From assembly GCA_037974665.1 (NCBI GenBank), contig CM075778.1, positions 22,510,001 through 22,574,000 of the forward strand: a stretch of 64,000 bases of DNA, in the 5' to 3' direction. Under the pieces are notes generated by a model. The model was not told where the DNA came from and ran no database searches. It saw nothing but the letters and a program-made list of their open reading frames with translations. A program made the translations under genes and the position numbers. The DNA is from Ehretia macrophylla. Lineage: Eukaryota; Streptophyta; Magnoliopsida; Boraginales; Ehretiaceae. Shown here piece by piece: positions 49,101 to 61,016 of the stretch; position 1 is the first letter of the stretch; each line of letters starts with the position of its first letter.

Positions 49101-49216
49101 GCCCGTGAAAATTTACTATCCTACAACATTGCTTTCATGAGTTTTTATTTTGTTAAGTCTTTAATCTTTAGGGTGGTTCTTTCTTTAGTTGTGTCTTTTT
49201 CTTGAGGACAAGCAAA
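46179..49216 (+). other. Probable 3' noncoding part of an Athila/Tat-type gypsy element
   Basis: No credible gene. Two purine-rich motifs resemble those before the LTR in plant Athila/Tat elements: TTGAGGACAATGTCTCG then AGTTTGAGGGTGG near 47777-47813, and CTTGAGGACAAGCAAAGG at 49201. Between them lies a purine-rich stretch (48455-48560) and AAGTTTGGGGGAG near 48584. An AC microsatellite is at 46663-46679. The assignment rests on these motifs and on the following LTR; the left part (46179-47700) is unassigned. Confidence 0.45.
46663..46679. repeat. AC dinucleotide microsatellite
   Basis: About nine uninterrupted AC units, followed by looser ACACAC sequence to about 46708. Confidence 0.9.
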
Positions 49217-49230
49217 GGTTTAGTTTGGGG
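49217..49230 (+). other. Polypurine tract of the Athila/Tat-type element
   Basis: GGTTTAGTTTGGGG directly precedes TGTATTATTT, the probable LTR start. The preceding GAGGACAAGCAAAGG is typical of plant Tat/Athila 3' ends. Confidence 0.6.
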
Positions 49231-50456
49231 TGTATTATTTATATATTATTTCAACACATTTTTACTTAATATTTGTTAGTTCTCAATTAATTTATGAGCA
49301 ATCTTTTGGGTTTTTCTTTCGTTTTATGGCATAGGTAATTTATGTGAGCAAGACTAATTTTCTGAGCAAAATTGGAGAGAAATACCAAGGAAACGTGCAT
49401 TGAAGCTTGGGAAGTATTGGACGTGGAATTGATAGTTGTCCAGCCATAGCGCAGTATCACAAGAATTTTTAAAGAAACTTGTAAGGGTTATTTTTCGAAA
49501 AAGACAAACAAAAGGAGAACCCTAGCTTATAAAAGAACACATCTGATACAGAAAGGGCAACCGACTTTAGGGAGAGTCGACTTGGAGAGAGAATAAATGT
49601 TTCAAAGATAGAAACTTTAGGATTCACGAGTTGAAGACGGAGAACAATCCGGAGATGGACTTCTATCACGATTCTTCTCAAAATCATAGTTTTCTCTATC
49701 TCCCTTATCATGATTTGCACTATGTTTTCGATTTTATTTAATTTCATTATTATGTTCTAAGTTATTTTTCTAAGGCTACGATGTAGCCGAATTATGAATG
49801 CGTGAATTCTTTTGGTTTTAATTGATTTGATGAACTATTTCAATTCTATGTTGAGTATTCATTCTAAACTTAATGTTTGTGATTGCCTAATCAACAATTG
49901 CATGATTTATGGTTTGGTTTGAGACTGAGAAGTCATAATCAAATTAGACCACGTTTGAGATACCATTAGATTATCATAAGATAGAGATATTTATGTGATA
50001 TTGTGCAGTACTATAAATTTTTAGGGCTTAATGAGTTTCATAAGTTCACAATTATCACAGAGATGTAAGTAGTTTGTTTATCGGAATATGTTATTGATGC
50101 TTGAGAAAGATTAATAACCATATTAGCGAAATTGCTGGCAACATAGGAAATAGACATCAATTGATTCAAATCAATAGATTCAAGTGGAATTAATCTTGGT
50201 GAAATCAGAAACCCTAGAGCCTTTTAATCATTGATTTATCTTCTTTTATTGATTTCGTTATTGCTATAGTTGTTAGTTTCAATAGTTTCTTGGTTATTAA
50301 TTTTTATCTACAATCTCTTAATTTTGGTTGTCCAAATAAAGTTAACGCTAGATTAATTTCAGTACTTAGTAACCACAGTCCCGGTGGGAACGATCTCTAC
50401 TCACTACTTTATTACTTGTTGCTATACATATATTTGCGTTAGATTTTGCACAACAC
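49231..50456 (+). repeat. Athila/Tat-type LTR (3' LTR)
   Basis: It begins TGTATTATTT after a PPT. It contains TATAAAAG at 49528-49535, followed by a plausible leader, and near its end CCCGGTGGGAACGATCTCTA (about 50380), a motif common near the 3' end of plant gypsy LTRs. The end is placed at GCACAACA, about 50456. No PBS follows, which fits a 3' LTR. The open frame at 49747-49469 on the minus strand is not called. Confidence 0.55.
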
Positions 50457-50527
50457 ATGGCCATGATAATATGATTAGATCATATGGAAAAGGTCAACGT
50501 AACATCTATGGCGACACAAGGACAACC

Positions 50528-52380
50528 TATTAGGGTTCGACTAAAGGTGCATGCTACCTAGATGTTATTAAGTTCAAAAAATTTATAACACATCAAAAGT
50601 ATAATAGCATGTAAATCTAGAATCAAACCACATAATTCCTATAAGAGAAATATTTTAAACGAAACTTGCATATGTATCTTAATCATGTAAAGATCTAAAT
50701 TCAACATGTAGAAGAATTTGTTACCTCAATCGTTAGCTTTGATCTTAACGAAACAAGAAGACCACAAACCAAGGTGCTTGTTGAAGATCTACATGCCAAG
50801 AATGAGTGTGGAACTCCTTAAGATCTTCTTCCCTATGACCTTCTTCTTTGCTGAATGATGCTTGAATGAATTATGGGATTCATGCTTTATATTCTTCTTT
50901 GCGTGTATAAGATAAGAGAAAAAAATTTCTTCTTCTCTAGCTTGTGTCGTGTATGTGTCTAGGAAGAGGTGAAAATGAGTGTTTTATATAGATGTCGAAA
51001 AGGCTATCAAAATGAATCCAAGTTGGAGTAGGAGAAAGTGTCACCAATATTGTCAGGAATTGTATTTGGACACTTCTATGAAACTTCGACTTCAAGTAAA
51101 TCAATCCAAACCAACTATTCATCTTCTAGAAGCTCTCCACATGTCATTCCTCTACTCTACACGCCTAAGCTCTCTTTTCATGAACCAAACTGTTAAATTT
51201 AATCCAGTAAGAATCCATAAAGTACTTAACTGTCTAATTAGGAAATTTCATCACCAAAATGAAAAGGCCTTCCTAATTTAGACTCCTAGTTGCATTAAGA
51301 TTCCCAAATTAGCAGCTCTTAGATTCAAGAGAAACTAGTAGAATACAACAATAGCAACATTTTGGAAGTAGGCTAGAAGAGGGACTAAAAGACATAAATA
51401 CCCTGGCTACTAAAAAGACCAAAATGTCCCTGCTAACCCTATAACACATTTATGGCTACAATCCAAGATGAATACTATTATCCACATAAGCTTGTCCTAC
51501 TACGTACGACCTTTGTCTTTGACCTACAAAGTTGAATGACCAAAATACCCCTACATGTAATACTCACATAAAGAAAGACGTTTGACTTGTACTATCTCTT
51601 TCTTCCTTACATTTTATCCTTGAGACATCTAATCTAAGTAATAACCACCCTTCGGATATGGAACACTTGATGTAGGGAGTGACCCTTAAACCAAATATTT
51701 GATATACCTCTTGAGTATATCACTGAGCTCAGATTTGAAGATCTTCTGAATTATCACAAGGGAGCGATTAATCCATCTAACGATGGAATGGATTCTTTAT
51801 TGCATACACACGTCCCAACTAGTCAAACTCATATATTCAACACATAGAGTTGTTGACCCACGGCTAAGGTCTCACCTATAGTGTATCAAAGTACATGAAC
51901 ATGATTTCACTAGTTCATCCACATATGCTCAAGATTGAGAATATTGGTCACCTAGTAGCAAAAGGTATATTTGATCTCTATCTTTGATAATACCTATTCA
52001 AATATCATACTTATGTGGTCCGTTCATTGTGTGACACACACGCTAGTAAGAAAATTCCAAAAACCTACCAATGATAAAGGCATGTTACCTTATACAGGAT
52101 AATATCTCACTATAACCTTATCTTGATGAAGTGTCCAATTCTATCATATGGTTATGAAGAGAATCTAGAAACAAGTGTCCATGACTTAGACCTTCTGTGC
52201 TTCACCCCCATGTACCTAAGTCATTTGTTTGAATTAAGGACATCTACACAAGCATATACTCATTGAATATAACAGAGAAAATAAGAATGAATATTATATT
52301 ACTACTAATAAAACATAATGTGCATCTATTAATCCAAAATGTCACGTACTAGTGGTCTTTAAGGCATACTAATCGCAACA
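50528..52380 (-). repeat. Copia LTR, probably solo or truncated
   Basis: On the minus strand it begins TGTTGCGATTAGTATGCC (52380 downward) and is clearly related to the LTR starting at 56852: both share AAGTCATGGACACTTG-like and GGTAGCATGCACCTT stretches. The left end is uncertain; TATTAGGGTTCGAC at 50528 could be a mutated LTR tip. No PBS or PPT adjoins and no TSD was found. Confidence 0.6.
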
Positions 52381-53354
52381 TTGCCTTAGTTTCACAATAC
52401 CTTAGGGTTTTCCCAAGACATCTAGTAGAAGGAATAAACTGCACAGTAACTAGTCACCAAATGGTTCTTGAGATACATTGCTTGGCCTAAGCTTTTGGAC
52501 CATCCAGTTGTCGAGGAATGTGTCTAGACGCCAACCTGAATTAGTAAAAACTAGAAGGGATTTTAATGGTGATAGATTTTTTCATGGTACTTGTCCCAAT
52601 TGCGATCGGATTAATGCTCAAACATATATACACAATCTACATGTTTGGACCTGAGGGGCAAAATGGAAAAATAACGCTAGCATGGGAATCGTCTTGCATT
52701 TTGCTTATGGTATTAGATGCATTCCACTTATGGTTAGAATGGACTTTAGAAGTCATTTGAATAAGTAAAAAGAGAATTAAATGTTTTAGAGTTAAACATT
52801 ATAGCTTATGGTAAAAGTTGACTTTAGAAGTCAACATTAATAAGCATACTCATAGTAATGATTGACCACGGTCAACTTGAGTAAGTAAAGGGTATCATCT
52901 TTTCTCTCATGCTACCTCATCTTTCCTCGTGCACTATCTCTCTCGTACTCCCTTCTCTTTCCTTTCGCTTGTAGTAGTGTGTTTATGAGGCATGGAACAT
53001 TCCTAACTTGGAGTTTTTGATCAAAGCATCCAATATCTCATTTGACTTGAGATAAACTTCATCTTCAAGATTTATTTGGTGATGTTTTATGATTTTTACG
53101 CATTGGTTGGTCCAAATTCTATTAATACTCGTGTTTTACGTGTTTTATTCAATTGTTATTTCTGTTTATTGCTCATGAGTTCTTTTATCTTTTTTGGATG
53201 ACACAGGAACCTAGTTGGTGGAGTCCGATTACCAATTGGTATACCTCCGGGTACAGTGGTGCACCCCCATATATGCACCAGGTCAGTCAAGGGCGAAACT
53301 CCAGAGTAGTGGAGAGTGTCAAAACTGCAACCTCGCAAGATTAATTTCACCCCA
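52381..53354. other. Unassigned AT-rich sequence
   Basis: No domain recognised. Short open frames at 52566-52760 and 53153-53344 have no support. Three related GTTGACTTTAGAAGTCAA-like segments near 52740-52885 form small palindromes. Confidence 0.35.
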
Positions 53355-54000
53355 CTACTGTTGGACTATACCCCTATGGGCCACGAGTTCTTTCATCTTG
53401 ACATCAACTATTTGTGTACTGAATTCCATGTTTTTGTTTACGTTTTTGACACATTTCTCAACATTCTTCCTCTTGTGTTCACAAAAATTTATTTTGATAT
53501 GATAACCTTCAATTGGGTCCTTGAATCTTAGAATTGGCACATTTCTTTTGCCAAATTCTTTCAACTTAATTTTTCTCCATCTTTTTTATTTTGAACATTC
53601 AAAGATTATATGTCCAACAATTCCATAATAAAAACACGTAATGATATTTTTTGCTCTTGGAACTATTTAAAACTTTCATTTGTCCATACTATAGCCTATG
53701 CCACTTTTATATATGTTTTTGAACATTCACAATATTTGTTAGTCTAGTACTACTAATAGTAAATGTTTCAAGATCTGTTTTCAAAAAGTATTTTCATTTT
53801 CTATTTCACTTAAATTTTTAACATCTCATTCTTAGACATTAATATTTCTTTATCAACCTTCCCTTTGTTAAATAATTTGTTCAATTTTCTATTATGTCTA
53901 ACAACAACTCACACTTTTCAAGCATGGTATCTGTATCAAATTCATAATTTGAGGATTCAGGACTTACATTATCTTACAAAGCATAAGCTTGATTGCAACA
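53355..54000 (-). pseudogene. Decayed copia gag fragment
   Basis: On the minus strand, multiple frames give CFYYGIVGHIIFEC near 53590-53635, a zinc knuckle whose second Cys is Tyr. Upstream sequence resembles the coiled, Lys/Glu-rich end of a copia gag (TMLEKCELLLDIIEN). Downstream is a Lys-rich stretch (KRNVPILRFKDP). Many stops and frame changes. The resemblance to SIRE-like gag is from general family knowledge and is tentative. Confidence 0.45.
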
Positions 54001-54071
54001 ATTACATCCTCTGAATTTTCTTCTTCTTAGCTGGAGAGTAAGTCATCTCAAGTTTCTGTTTTATGTGGCAC

Positions 54072-54124
54072 CTCAGGAAGCTAAATTAGGTTAGCCTCAG
54101 GAGGCTAAATTAGGTTAGCCTCCA
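54072..54124. repeat. Short tandem repeat, about 26-bp unit, two copies
   Basis: CTCAGGAGGCTAAATTAGGTTAGC-like units occur back to back, followed by CTCCACCTCC. Local duplication of no recognised function. Confidence 0.7.
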
Positions 54125-54699
54125 CCTCCACAACCTTCAGTGAAGAGTTTTTAGAGCTTGTGATCCATGCCTTGCTTTTATGTAGCCTCGTTGACTTACC
54201 ATTGCCACAAGGACTAAAGGCAAAATGAAGGGAAAAAGTTCAATACATTCAATTTATGTTTTGGCTTTTGATGTTAATTGTGAATGTCAAAGTAAAAACT
54301 TACACATTGTAGATGTGCAAATGATTAGTGATGCAAAGTTAAATATTTGTGATGAACTCATAATAGACCAATGCAAAATGGTTGTGCCACTTAAAAAATA
54401 GGTGAAACAAGTAATTCCATTGTAAATTGGAGCGTACCAACTACAAAACTATGTAACTAGAGAGAGAGAAAATGCAGCCTTCTGAATCTACAACAATGAA
54501 GACGAACACAACAAACCTTGGGCTTCCTCAAGTCTACACTATCTGACTTGGGCATCTGAATTGGACTACCCATCCATTCCCAGCCTTATTTGAATGCATC
54601 ATCATAATTTAAGCCACAAGTTAAATATGCACAAAAGACTCATCTGTAGTACAATAAAAAAATTTTCCCTCAGCTTAAAGGGAGATTCAGTCGAGCTAG

Positions 54700-54827
54700 A
54701 ACTAATATTGAGTAATATTAAGCAGCCCCCATGGCTACTCTACAACACTAAGCGTGCTAACCTCATAGGATTCGAATCCTGATCTCCCACATGTTAAGGG
54801 AGATAGTCCATCAACTGGGCTTACCCC
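54700..54827 (-). mobile_element. Possible tRNA-derived SINE
   Basis: The minus strand has an A-box-like TAAGCCCAGTTGATGG (54822-54807) and a B-box-like AGGATTCGAATCCT (54780-54767), about 30 bases apart as in a tRNA-derived pol III promoter. The intervening stretch has a stem-like CTCCCTTAACATGTGGGAG. The 3' end and any poly-A or T-rich tail are not clear, and no TSD was found. Confidence 0.4.
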
Positions 54828-55319
54828 AGAATTCCAAACGTGCTAATAGTTTTCCCAAAGTCATTTACTTACATAGGGAAGTAAAAGAGCTTGTGTAGCC
54901 ATATGATAGATTAAAACTGCTTGATTCAATAGACCCTGGTTTGCCTTCATTATTCTCCACAATGTGACTAATTTCTTTAATCTCATCTGAAGGCCATTCA
55001 GTGTTTGAGCCATTGTCTCATTTCAACTCACCCTGCAACAAAACTATTACTCATTTACTAATATGAGACAAAAAATTGTACATAACCTAATGCAAAGGCA
55101 AATTTACTATGTCACCGTGGCTTGAACCTAGAGCTTCTTCAACATTTTAGGAAAAATAACACTAAATATTGAATTGACTTGAATAGTAGATGCTACCCAT
55201 TAGTACCCATACTAGATACTTAAAAAATGATGAAACGATCCAAACATCACCAGATTCTTAGATTGCTCTAAAGATACCTTATGGATCTCCAAATGCACCT
55301 ATACCAAATGAGGAAGTGA
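54828..55319. other. Unassigned sequence between SINE and copia pol
   Basis: No open frame or motif that I can support. The right end (from about 55200) may be decayed copia integrase C-terminus. Confidence 0.3.
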
Positions 55320-56700
55320 ATGAACAATTTTTCATAACCAGTACCCCAAAGCCTTGTCGTAATAGGAGAAAAGTCAAGCAACCTGATAAATACTACGAGA
55401 CTCATTTCAAGTAGACTTCGAGGATCAGATTGCTAACCCTACTAGTTTTGATGAAACACTTACAGACGTAGATGCTAACAAATGGCATCAAGTGATGAAA
55501 TCAGAATTAGAGTCTATGTACTCTAATTAGGTCTGGGAACTTCTAGTTTTACCTAAAGGGGTAAAACCTATAGGGTGTAAATAGGTCTACAAGAGAAAGA
55601 GAAATATGAAAGTGGAAACTTTCAAAGCAAGGTTAGTTACAAAAGGGTTACACTCATAAAGAAATGGATCGATTATGAGGAGATCTTTTCACCAGTAGCC
55701 ATGCTCAAGTCCATAAGAATTCTATTGGCCATACCGTCTCATTATATCTATGAGATATAGTAGATGGACGTCTAGATAGATTCCTTAACGAGAATTTAGA
55801 TGAAGGCATCTATATGATGTAGACAGACGGATTTATTGTATGAGGCCAAGAAAATATGATTTGTAAGCTTAAGAAGTATATTTATGGACTTAAGCAGGCA
55901 TCTCGTGCGTGGAACATCAAATTTGATCAAACAATCAAATCTTTTGGCTTTGATTAGAACATTGATGAGACATGAGTATACATGAAATGCAATGGAAATA
56001 GTATAACATTCTTAATTCCCAATGTAGATGACATTCTATTAATTAGGGATGATGTAGGATATTGTCATCCATAAAGGTTTAGCTATCTACTCAATTCCAG
56101 ATGAAAGATTTAGGAGGAGCTAGTTATATTCTTGGGATCAACCTCTCGCGGGATCGTAGAAATAAGACACTAGCATTATCCCAAATTTCATACATTGAGA
56201 AGATTCTTGTTAAGTTTAGCATGCAAGACTCCAAGAAGGGTTTGTTACCTTCTAGACATGGAGTACCTCTATCTAAAGATCAGTGTCCGAAGAAACCTGA
56301 AGAGATAGAAAGCATGAAAAAGGTTCCATACGCTTTAGCTATCGGTAGTCTCATGTATGCGATGCTATGTACAAGACCAGACATCTGTTTTGCCATGGGC
56401 ATGGTTAGCATATATCAGTCAAACATAGGACTACCTCATTGGGTTACAGTTAAACACACATTCAAGTACTTATGGAGAACGAAAAACTATGTGTTGGTGT
56501 ACCATGTAAACAATTCAAATAGTTTATACAGACTTAGATTTTCAAACTAATAGAGATTTCAGAAAGTTCACTTTTGGATAGGTCTTTACTCAGTCCAACG
56601 AAATAGTCTGTGGGGGCTGTAGCGTAATTTAAAGAGCCTAAGAATCATAGAAAGGGAAAAACATAAAGAGAAAATACCATTTAATTTGACAGTTTATCTA
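55320..56700 (+). pseudogene. Decayed Ty1/copia reverse transcriptase-RNase H
   Basis: Plus strand. The integrase-RT junction shows RRKVKQPDKYYE (55360-55400). RT reads DANKWHQVMKSELESMY then, after a stop, VWELLVLPKGVKPIGCK, then KARLVTKG. The catalytic YVDD is NVDD at 56021-56032 (PNVDDILLI). The longest open part, 56101-56550, starts MKDLGGASYILGINLSRD and includes CTRPDICFAMGMVS, both standard copia RT/RNase H signatures. Numerous stops and frame changes precede 56101. Downstream RNase H is unreadable. It lies directly upstream of its own 3' LTR at 56852. Non-functional. Confidence 0.85.
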
Positions 56701-56851
56701 GTAAGGAAGTATAGTAGTAGAACAAGATTGCCTTAGCTAGAAACCTAGCATATCCATTTACTAAAACTCTTATAGACAAAGTATTCTCAGCTAATGTAGA
56801 TTTTATAGATCTTAGGATAGGTAACAGTGACCTTTTGTGTAAGTAGGAGTC

Positions 56852-57773
56852 TGTTGGGATTAGTATACCCAAAAGCTCACCAGCACGTGATATTTCAGTT
56901 ACATTGGATACATGTTTGTGATAATTATAAATGAAAGCATTCATTTCTATTATATGTATCATTTATGTGTAATTACTAGTATAGAGGTCCTTGAACCATA
57001 AGTGAATGACTTAGGTGTACAGTGTCCAAGCACAGAAGGTCTAAGTCATAGACACTTGGTTCTAGATTCAGTTCAAAATCGATTAGTGAAGTTAGGCACT
57101 TCATCAAGGTCTAGGTTATAGTGAGATAGTCTCCTATGACAAGTGACCTTCCTTGGTCATTCGTAGATTTTCGAACTAAGCCTTAAAAGTGTGTGTCACA
57201 CATTGAAAGGATCCAAGAGGTATAATTTCTTAATAGGTACTATCAAAGATAGAGATCAAAATATGCCTCATGCTACTAAGTGATCAGTACTCTTAATCTT
57301 GAGCATATGTGGATGAACTAACGAAATTAGATTCATGTGTTTTGATGCACTATAGGTGAGACCTCTACTGTGGGTCAACAACTCTATGTGTTGGGTATAT
57401 GGGTGTTACAAGTTAAGACGTGCGTATGCAATATAGAATCCATGCCATCATGAGATGAGTTAATTGTTCCCTTGTGATTATCTAGTAGATCATCCTAATC
57501 TGAGCTCAATGATGTACTCTAGGAGTATGTCGGATATTTGGCTTGAGGGTCACTCCCTAGATCATGTGTTCCATATCTGGAGGATGGTTACTTAAAGGAT
57601 TTATATATCTCAAGGAGAAGATGCAATCAAGGAAAAAAGAGTACGGTTAAGTCTTTCATGATTGTGAGTGTTATGTAGCGGGGTATTTTGGTCATTCTAC
57701 TTAGTAGGTCAAAGACAAAGGTCGTACACAGTATGACAAGCTTTTGCGTACATCAATGATCATCTTGGAGTGC
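56852..57773 (+). repeat. Copia 3' LTR, first part
   Basis: It begins TGTTGGGATTAG just after the purine-containing GTAAGTAGGAGTC, which fits a copia PPT. It is related to the LTR at 50528-52380 in the opposite orientation. It is interrupted at 57773 by a solo gypsy LTR and resumes at 61017. Confidence 0.82.
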
Positions 57774-58428
57774 TATCACGACCCCAATTTTTCAATCGTT
57801 AACACAGTCTCTGACACCATAATAAAACCGCCAATATTCTTGGAATCGTGATGCCATGGGCTTAAGAAGATCGCTCCGCCTAAGTCCGCTAAGGCACAAT
57901 TACAACAGCCTGAGTACTATTAACCACAATTCAAAATTTCAAGACTATTAAATAATTATCTCCCAATTACCATTTTCCAAAGTACAAAATTTCAATTACT
58001 TTAGCCAAGGGACTAAATCTGGTTATGCCTTGAGATTCACTTAACACTTCAGATTCAATTAACACCTAACGAATTTCTAACCTTTTCACAATTTTCTTGA
58101 AAATCGGATAGTACAATGGTTGTATTTTGGGCATTCCAGTTTTAACCTGCAAATAGAAAAGCCACAACCACTTCTCCAAATCTTACACAACAGTACCTCG
58201 ACTCCCAACCAACAACACAGTAATAGTTCTCAACATACAAACCACAATCTCGTAATATAAAATAATTCAAACATGTATTGGTAGGATTCAAAATAACCCA
58301 GTTATAACATTTAACTATTATATTAATACAAATAGCACATGTTATACAAGTTTCATTACTAATGCATAAAGTCACGAACATGTTTCCTTGCACACAACTA
58401 TCAAACTGATCAAAGTCTTCTTCATTGC

Positions 58429-60176
58429 CTAAAAGGGAAAAAAATAAGGGTGAATTTATCCACCACCAAAGCTCAGCGAGATGGGAATCTAGGAAGGGTT
58501 TTCAAATATGTTTTCCTGTTTATAAATCATTTTGAAATCTTGGAATACAATGCAAGCAATATCTGTAATCAAGAAACAATCAAGTATCCATATATGAGTC
58601 ATTTATCATATAATGAGTAAGATACAACTTACTCTTTCACATCGCATCAATTTCAAGCGGTGACTAGCCGTCACATTCATATTCACTTGTCTTGCCTTCA
58701 TAGGGCAATCATCATCTCCAAAGATGGCAATGTTCCCAAATAAAAAAAAAACTCTCCAAGGGTGACAAAGTTCCAAGAGAGATATTCGAGTCAATTCTCC
58801 TAGGGTGACAATGTTCCTAAGCAAGAGAAAACTCTCCAAGGGTACCAAAGTTCCAAGAGAGATATTCGAGTCAATTCTCCTAGGGTGGCAATGTTCCCAA
58901 GCGAGAGAAAACTCTCCAAGAGTGGCAAAGTTCCAAGCAAGGTATACAAGTTCATATATTCACATACTTGTACATTTATAGCATATTAAACAAGTTATCG
59001 AATAATACTTTAACGTATTTCACATTAACGATTCATCAAGTACATTTATACATTTGGAAACCATTCAATAATACCACTTAGTAATGAGGACTTGCAACGT
59101 GGTCATTTAAATAACAACAATTGACAATAGCATATCGGGTAAATAACGAGAAATCAAGCAATATAATTTATATTAATGATTCCACAAGTGTCCTAACACA
59201 TCTATAGTTCATTTAACATCACTACACATTAGTAGAAACTAGTAACTTAGTCATTTAAACAACAACAATTTACATTAGTACCTAACTAATTAGCCTAAGA
59301 CAGTTTCAATGCTACTGCAATAGCCCAACTTGGGCAACTCAGTTACCTATCTTCCTAATCTCCAAATTACTTGAATAAGGTATAGAATTAAAGCTCTTCG
59401 AGTGTAATTAGTATTAGCATCAAGCAGAGCTCAATCAGATTTAAATTTCTGAAGTTATAAGCAAAACATTACAGTTGCGCAAATCTGTCCAGTGACTGGA
59501 AAATTTTTAGCTACCTTTTGGTTTTCAATTTTTCAGAGGTTCTAAACGATGGAATCAGCTCAAGTGCTCAACAAAACATTTGTTCCAAACTAACCAATCT
59601 ACCTACCAAAAAACATTTAGAAATTTTCAAGTATGTTTACTATTTTTAGAATGCAAAAGAAATCAAAGGCAATAGACTGTCTAGTTTTTAGCAAATTTTC
59701 TCAACCCTACTGTAATGAGCTATTTGGAATATGAAAAAAATAATTCTCAAAAAACTTTCAGCACAAGAATTGTTCCTCTATGAGTCTAAAATAACATAGA
59801 ATTTTTCCAGATTTTTCCCACATGATTCAGCCATTCAAACGACTCAAAATTTCCAACTGCACAAAATTGTCCAGTAAATGCTATTATATGAATCTTGCAT
59901 GTATAACTTCTATATTTATAATAACACCTACTACAAGCTCTAGCAACCTCTAGCAACATTTATAATCATCATCTAAGCACTTTTACATGGCTAGAATCCA
60001 TTAAATTTCTTCAAGAAATCTTAAGCAACATCAATGGCAAATTTTGATACAAGCATTTATAAGCATGTTTCCAACACAAATAATCCATAGTTTGTCTAGA
60101 AAATCCATGTACCATCACCACAAATCATATATATGTATCTATATTTCACAAATATCAACTTTTAAAAATCCCTCAC
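58429..60176 (-). other. candidate LTR-internal intron in solo LTR E
   Basis: Donor TTTCAAG/GTGAGG and acceptor TTTTTTTCCCTTTTAG/GC would remove 1748 bases. The ATGGCC-to-donor distance is 157 bases, phase 1 as in B (151) and C (163). The following frame starts NEEDFDQFDSCVQGN and stays open to about 58142. The leader frame has stops, the first at codon 19. Confidence 0.38.
58735..58950. repeat. 80-bp tandem repeat inside LTR E
   Basis: ACTCTCCAAG occurs at 58751, 58831 and 58911, exactly 80 bases apart, within units holding AAGTTCCAAGAGAGATATTC and TCCTAGGGTG. GAGAGAAAACTCTC at the joints is a perfect 5-bp stem with a 4-base loop. Confidence 0.85.
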
Positions 60177-61016
60177 CTTGAAATTTTGGATGAAAAAGCT
60201 AGAAAAGACCTTGCAAATGGTTGGAATTGCCTTGGCTAGCCTAGAAATCACCTTGTATACAATTGATCTTCACAAGTTATGCAAGAAAAATGACTAGAAA
60301 AGCTCTCTTGACTTGCTTATGGTGGCTGGCCATGTATGGCTTCCAAGGGAAGCTTTATTCTTTTATTTTAAGTCAAAACTTGGTGGCCAAGACTAGATTT
60401 TGCTTAATTATGTTTTGTCCCCTCAACTTTTCTATTTGCAAACTAGTTCTCTCTTCTTTCTCTTTCTAGGCTAATGGGTGCCCTAGGTAATTTGGCAAAG
60501 TTATGTTCTAGTTATACTTGTAAACTTGGTGCCCAAGAATGTCTTTTGGTATTTGTAAATTGGCCCCTAAAGTTTATAAGTTTTGCATTTTGACCCTAAG
60601 TGTTTTTCTAGCTTTGTAATTCTTCCCCTTTTCTTTTCTTTTCATAGCCGTGGGTCCTAAGTGTAGTTTAGAAGATAATCCTTGTGCTAAGTAGTTTAAT
60701 TAGTGTCTATGACAAAGTTTAATTAATTGCACTTTGGCCCCAAAGTTTCTAATGCTTACAAAACTACTCCAAAAGTTATTTTACTTAACTCCTATAATTC
60801 TAACTTAGTTTCTATTGTACCTAGTAAACAATTAAGATATATAGGGCATTAAAATATATTTAACTAATGTCTACTTTATCTAAAACACTCAATGCACGTA
60901 AAATGATGTAAATGCACATAGAAGTCCATGAATGCAAGTAAGATAATACAAGTGCACGTTAATACTTATAACTCATATAAATAAATGCATGAATGTGTGC
61001 GGGGCTTCACAAGTGC

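Larger units (their letters stand above)
57774..61011 (-). mobile_element. Element E: solo gypsy (chromovirus-like) LTR in the copia LTR
   Basis: A 3238-bp LTR with no internal region and perfect TSD AGTGC at 57769-57773 and 61012-61016. Its ends are TATCACGACCCC (probably TGTCACG mutated) and GGGGCTTCACA. Orientation is inferred from the terminus type and leader: ATGGCC at 60333 on the minus strand, donor-like CAAG/GTGAGG at 60177/60176. It shares CTCTCCAAG...TTCC(C)AAG blocks with the LTR of A. Confidence 0.85.

Noticed and set aside
52566-52760. 64-codon frame with hydrophobic stretches as a membrane protein gene
   Set aside because: Too short, no homologous domain, no supporting splice structure, and surrounded by degraded repeats.
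53210-53400. Possible host exon after ATGACACAG
   Set aside because: The acceptor-like site is isolated. Downstream frames are short and run into minus-strand copia gag remnants.
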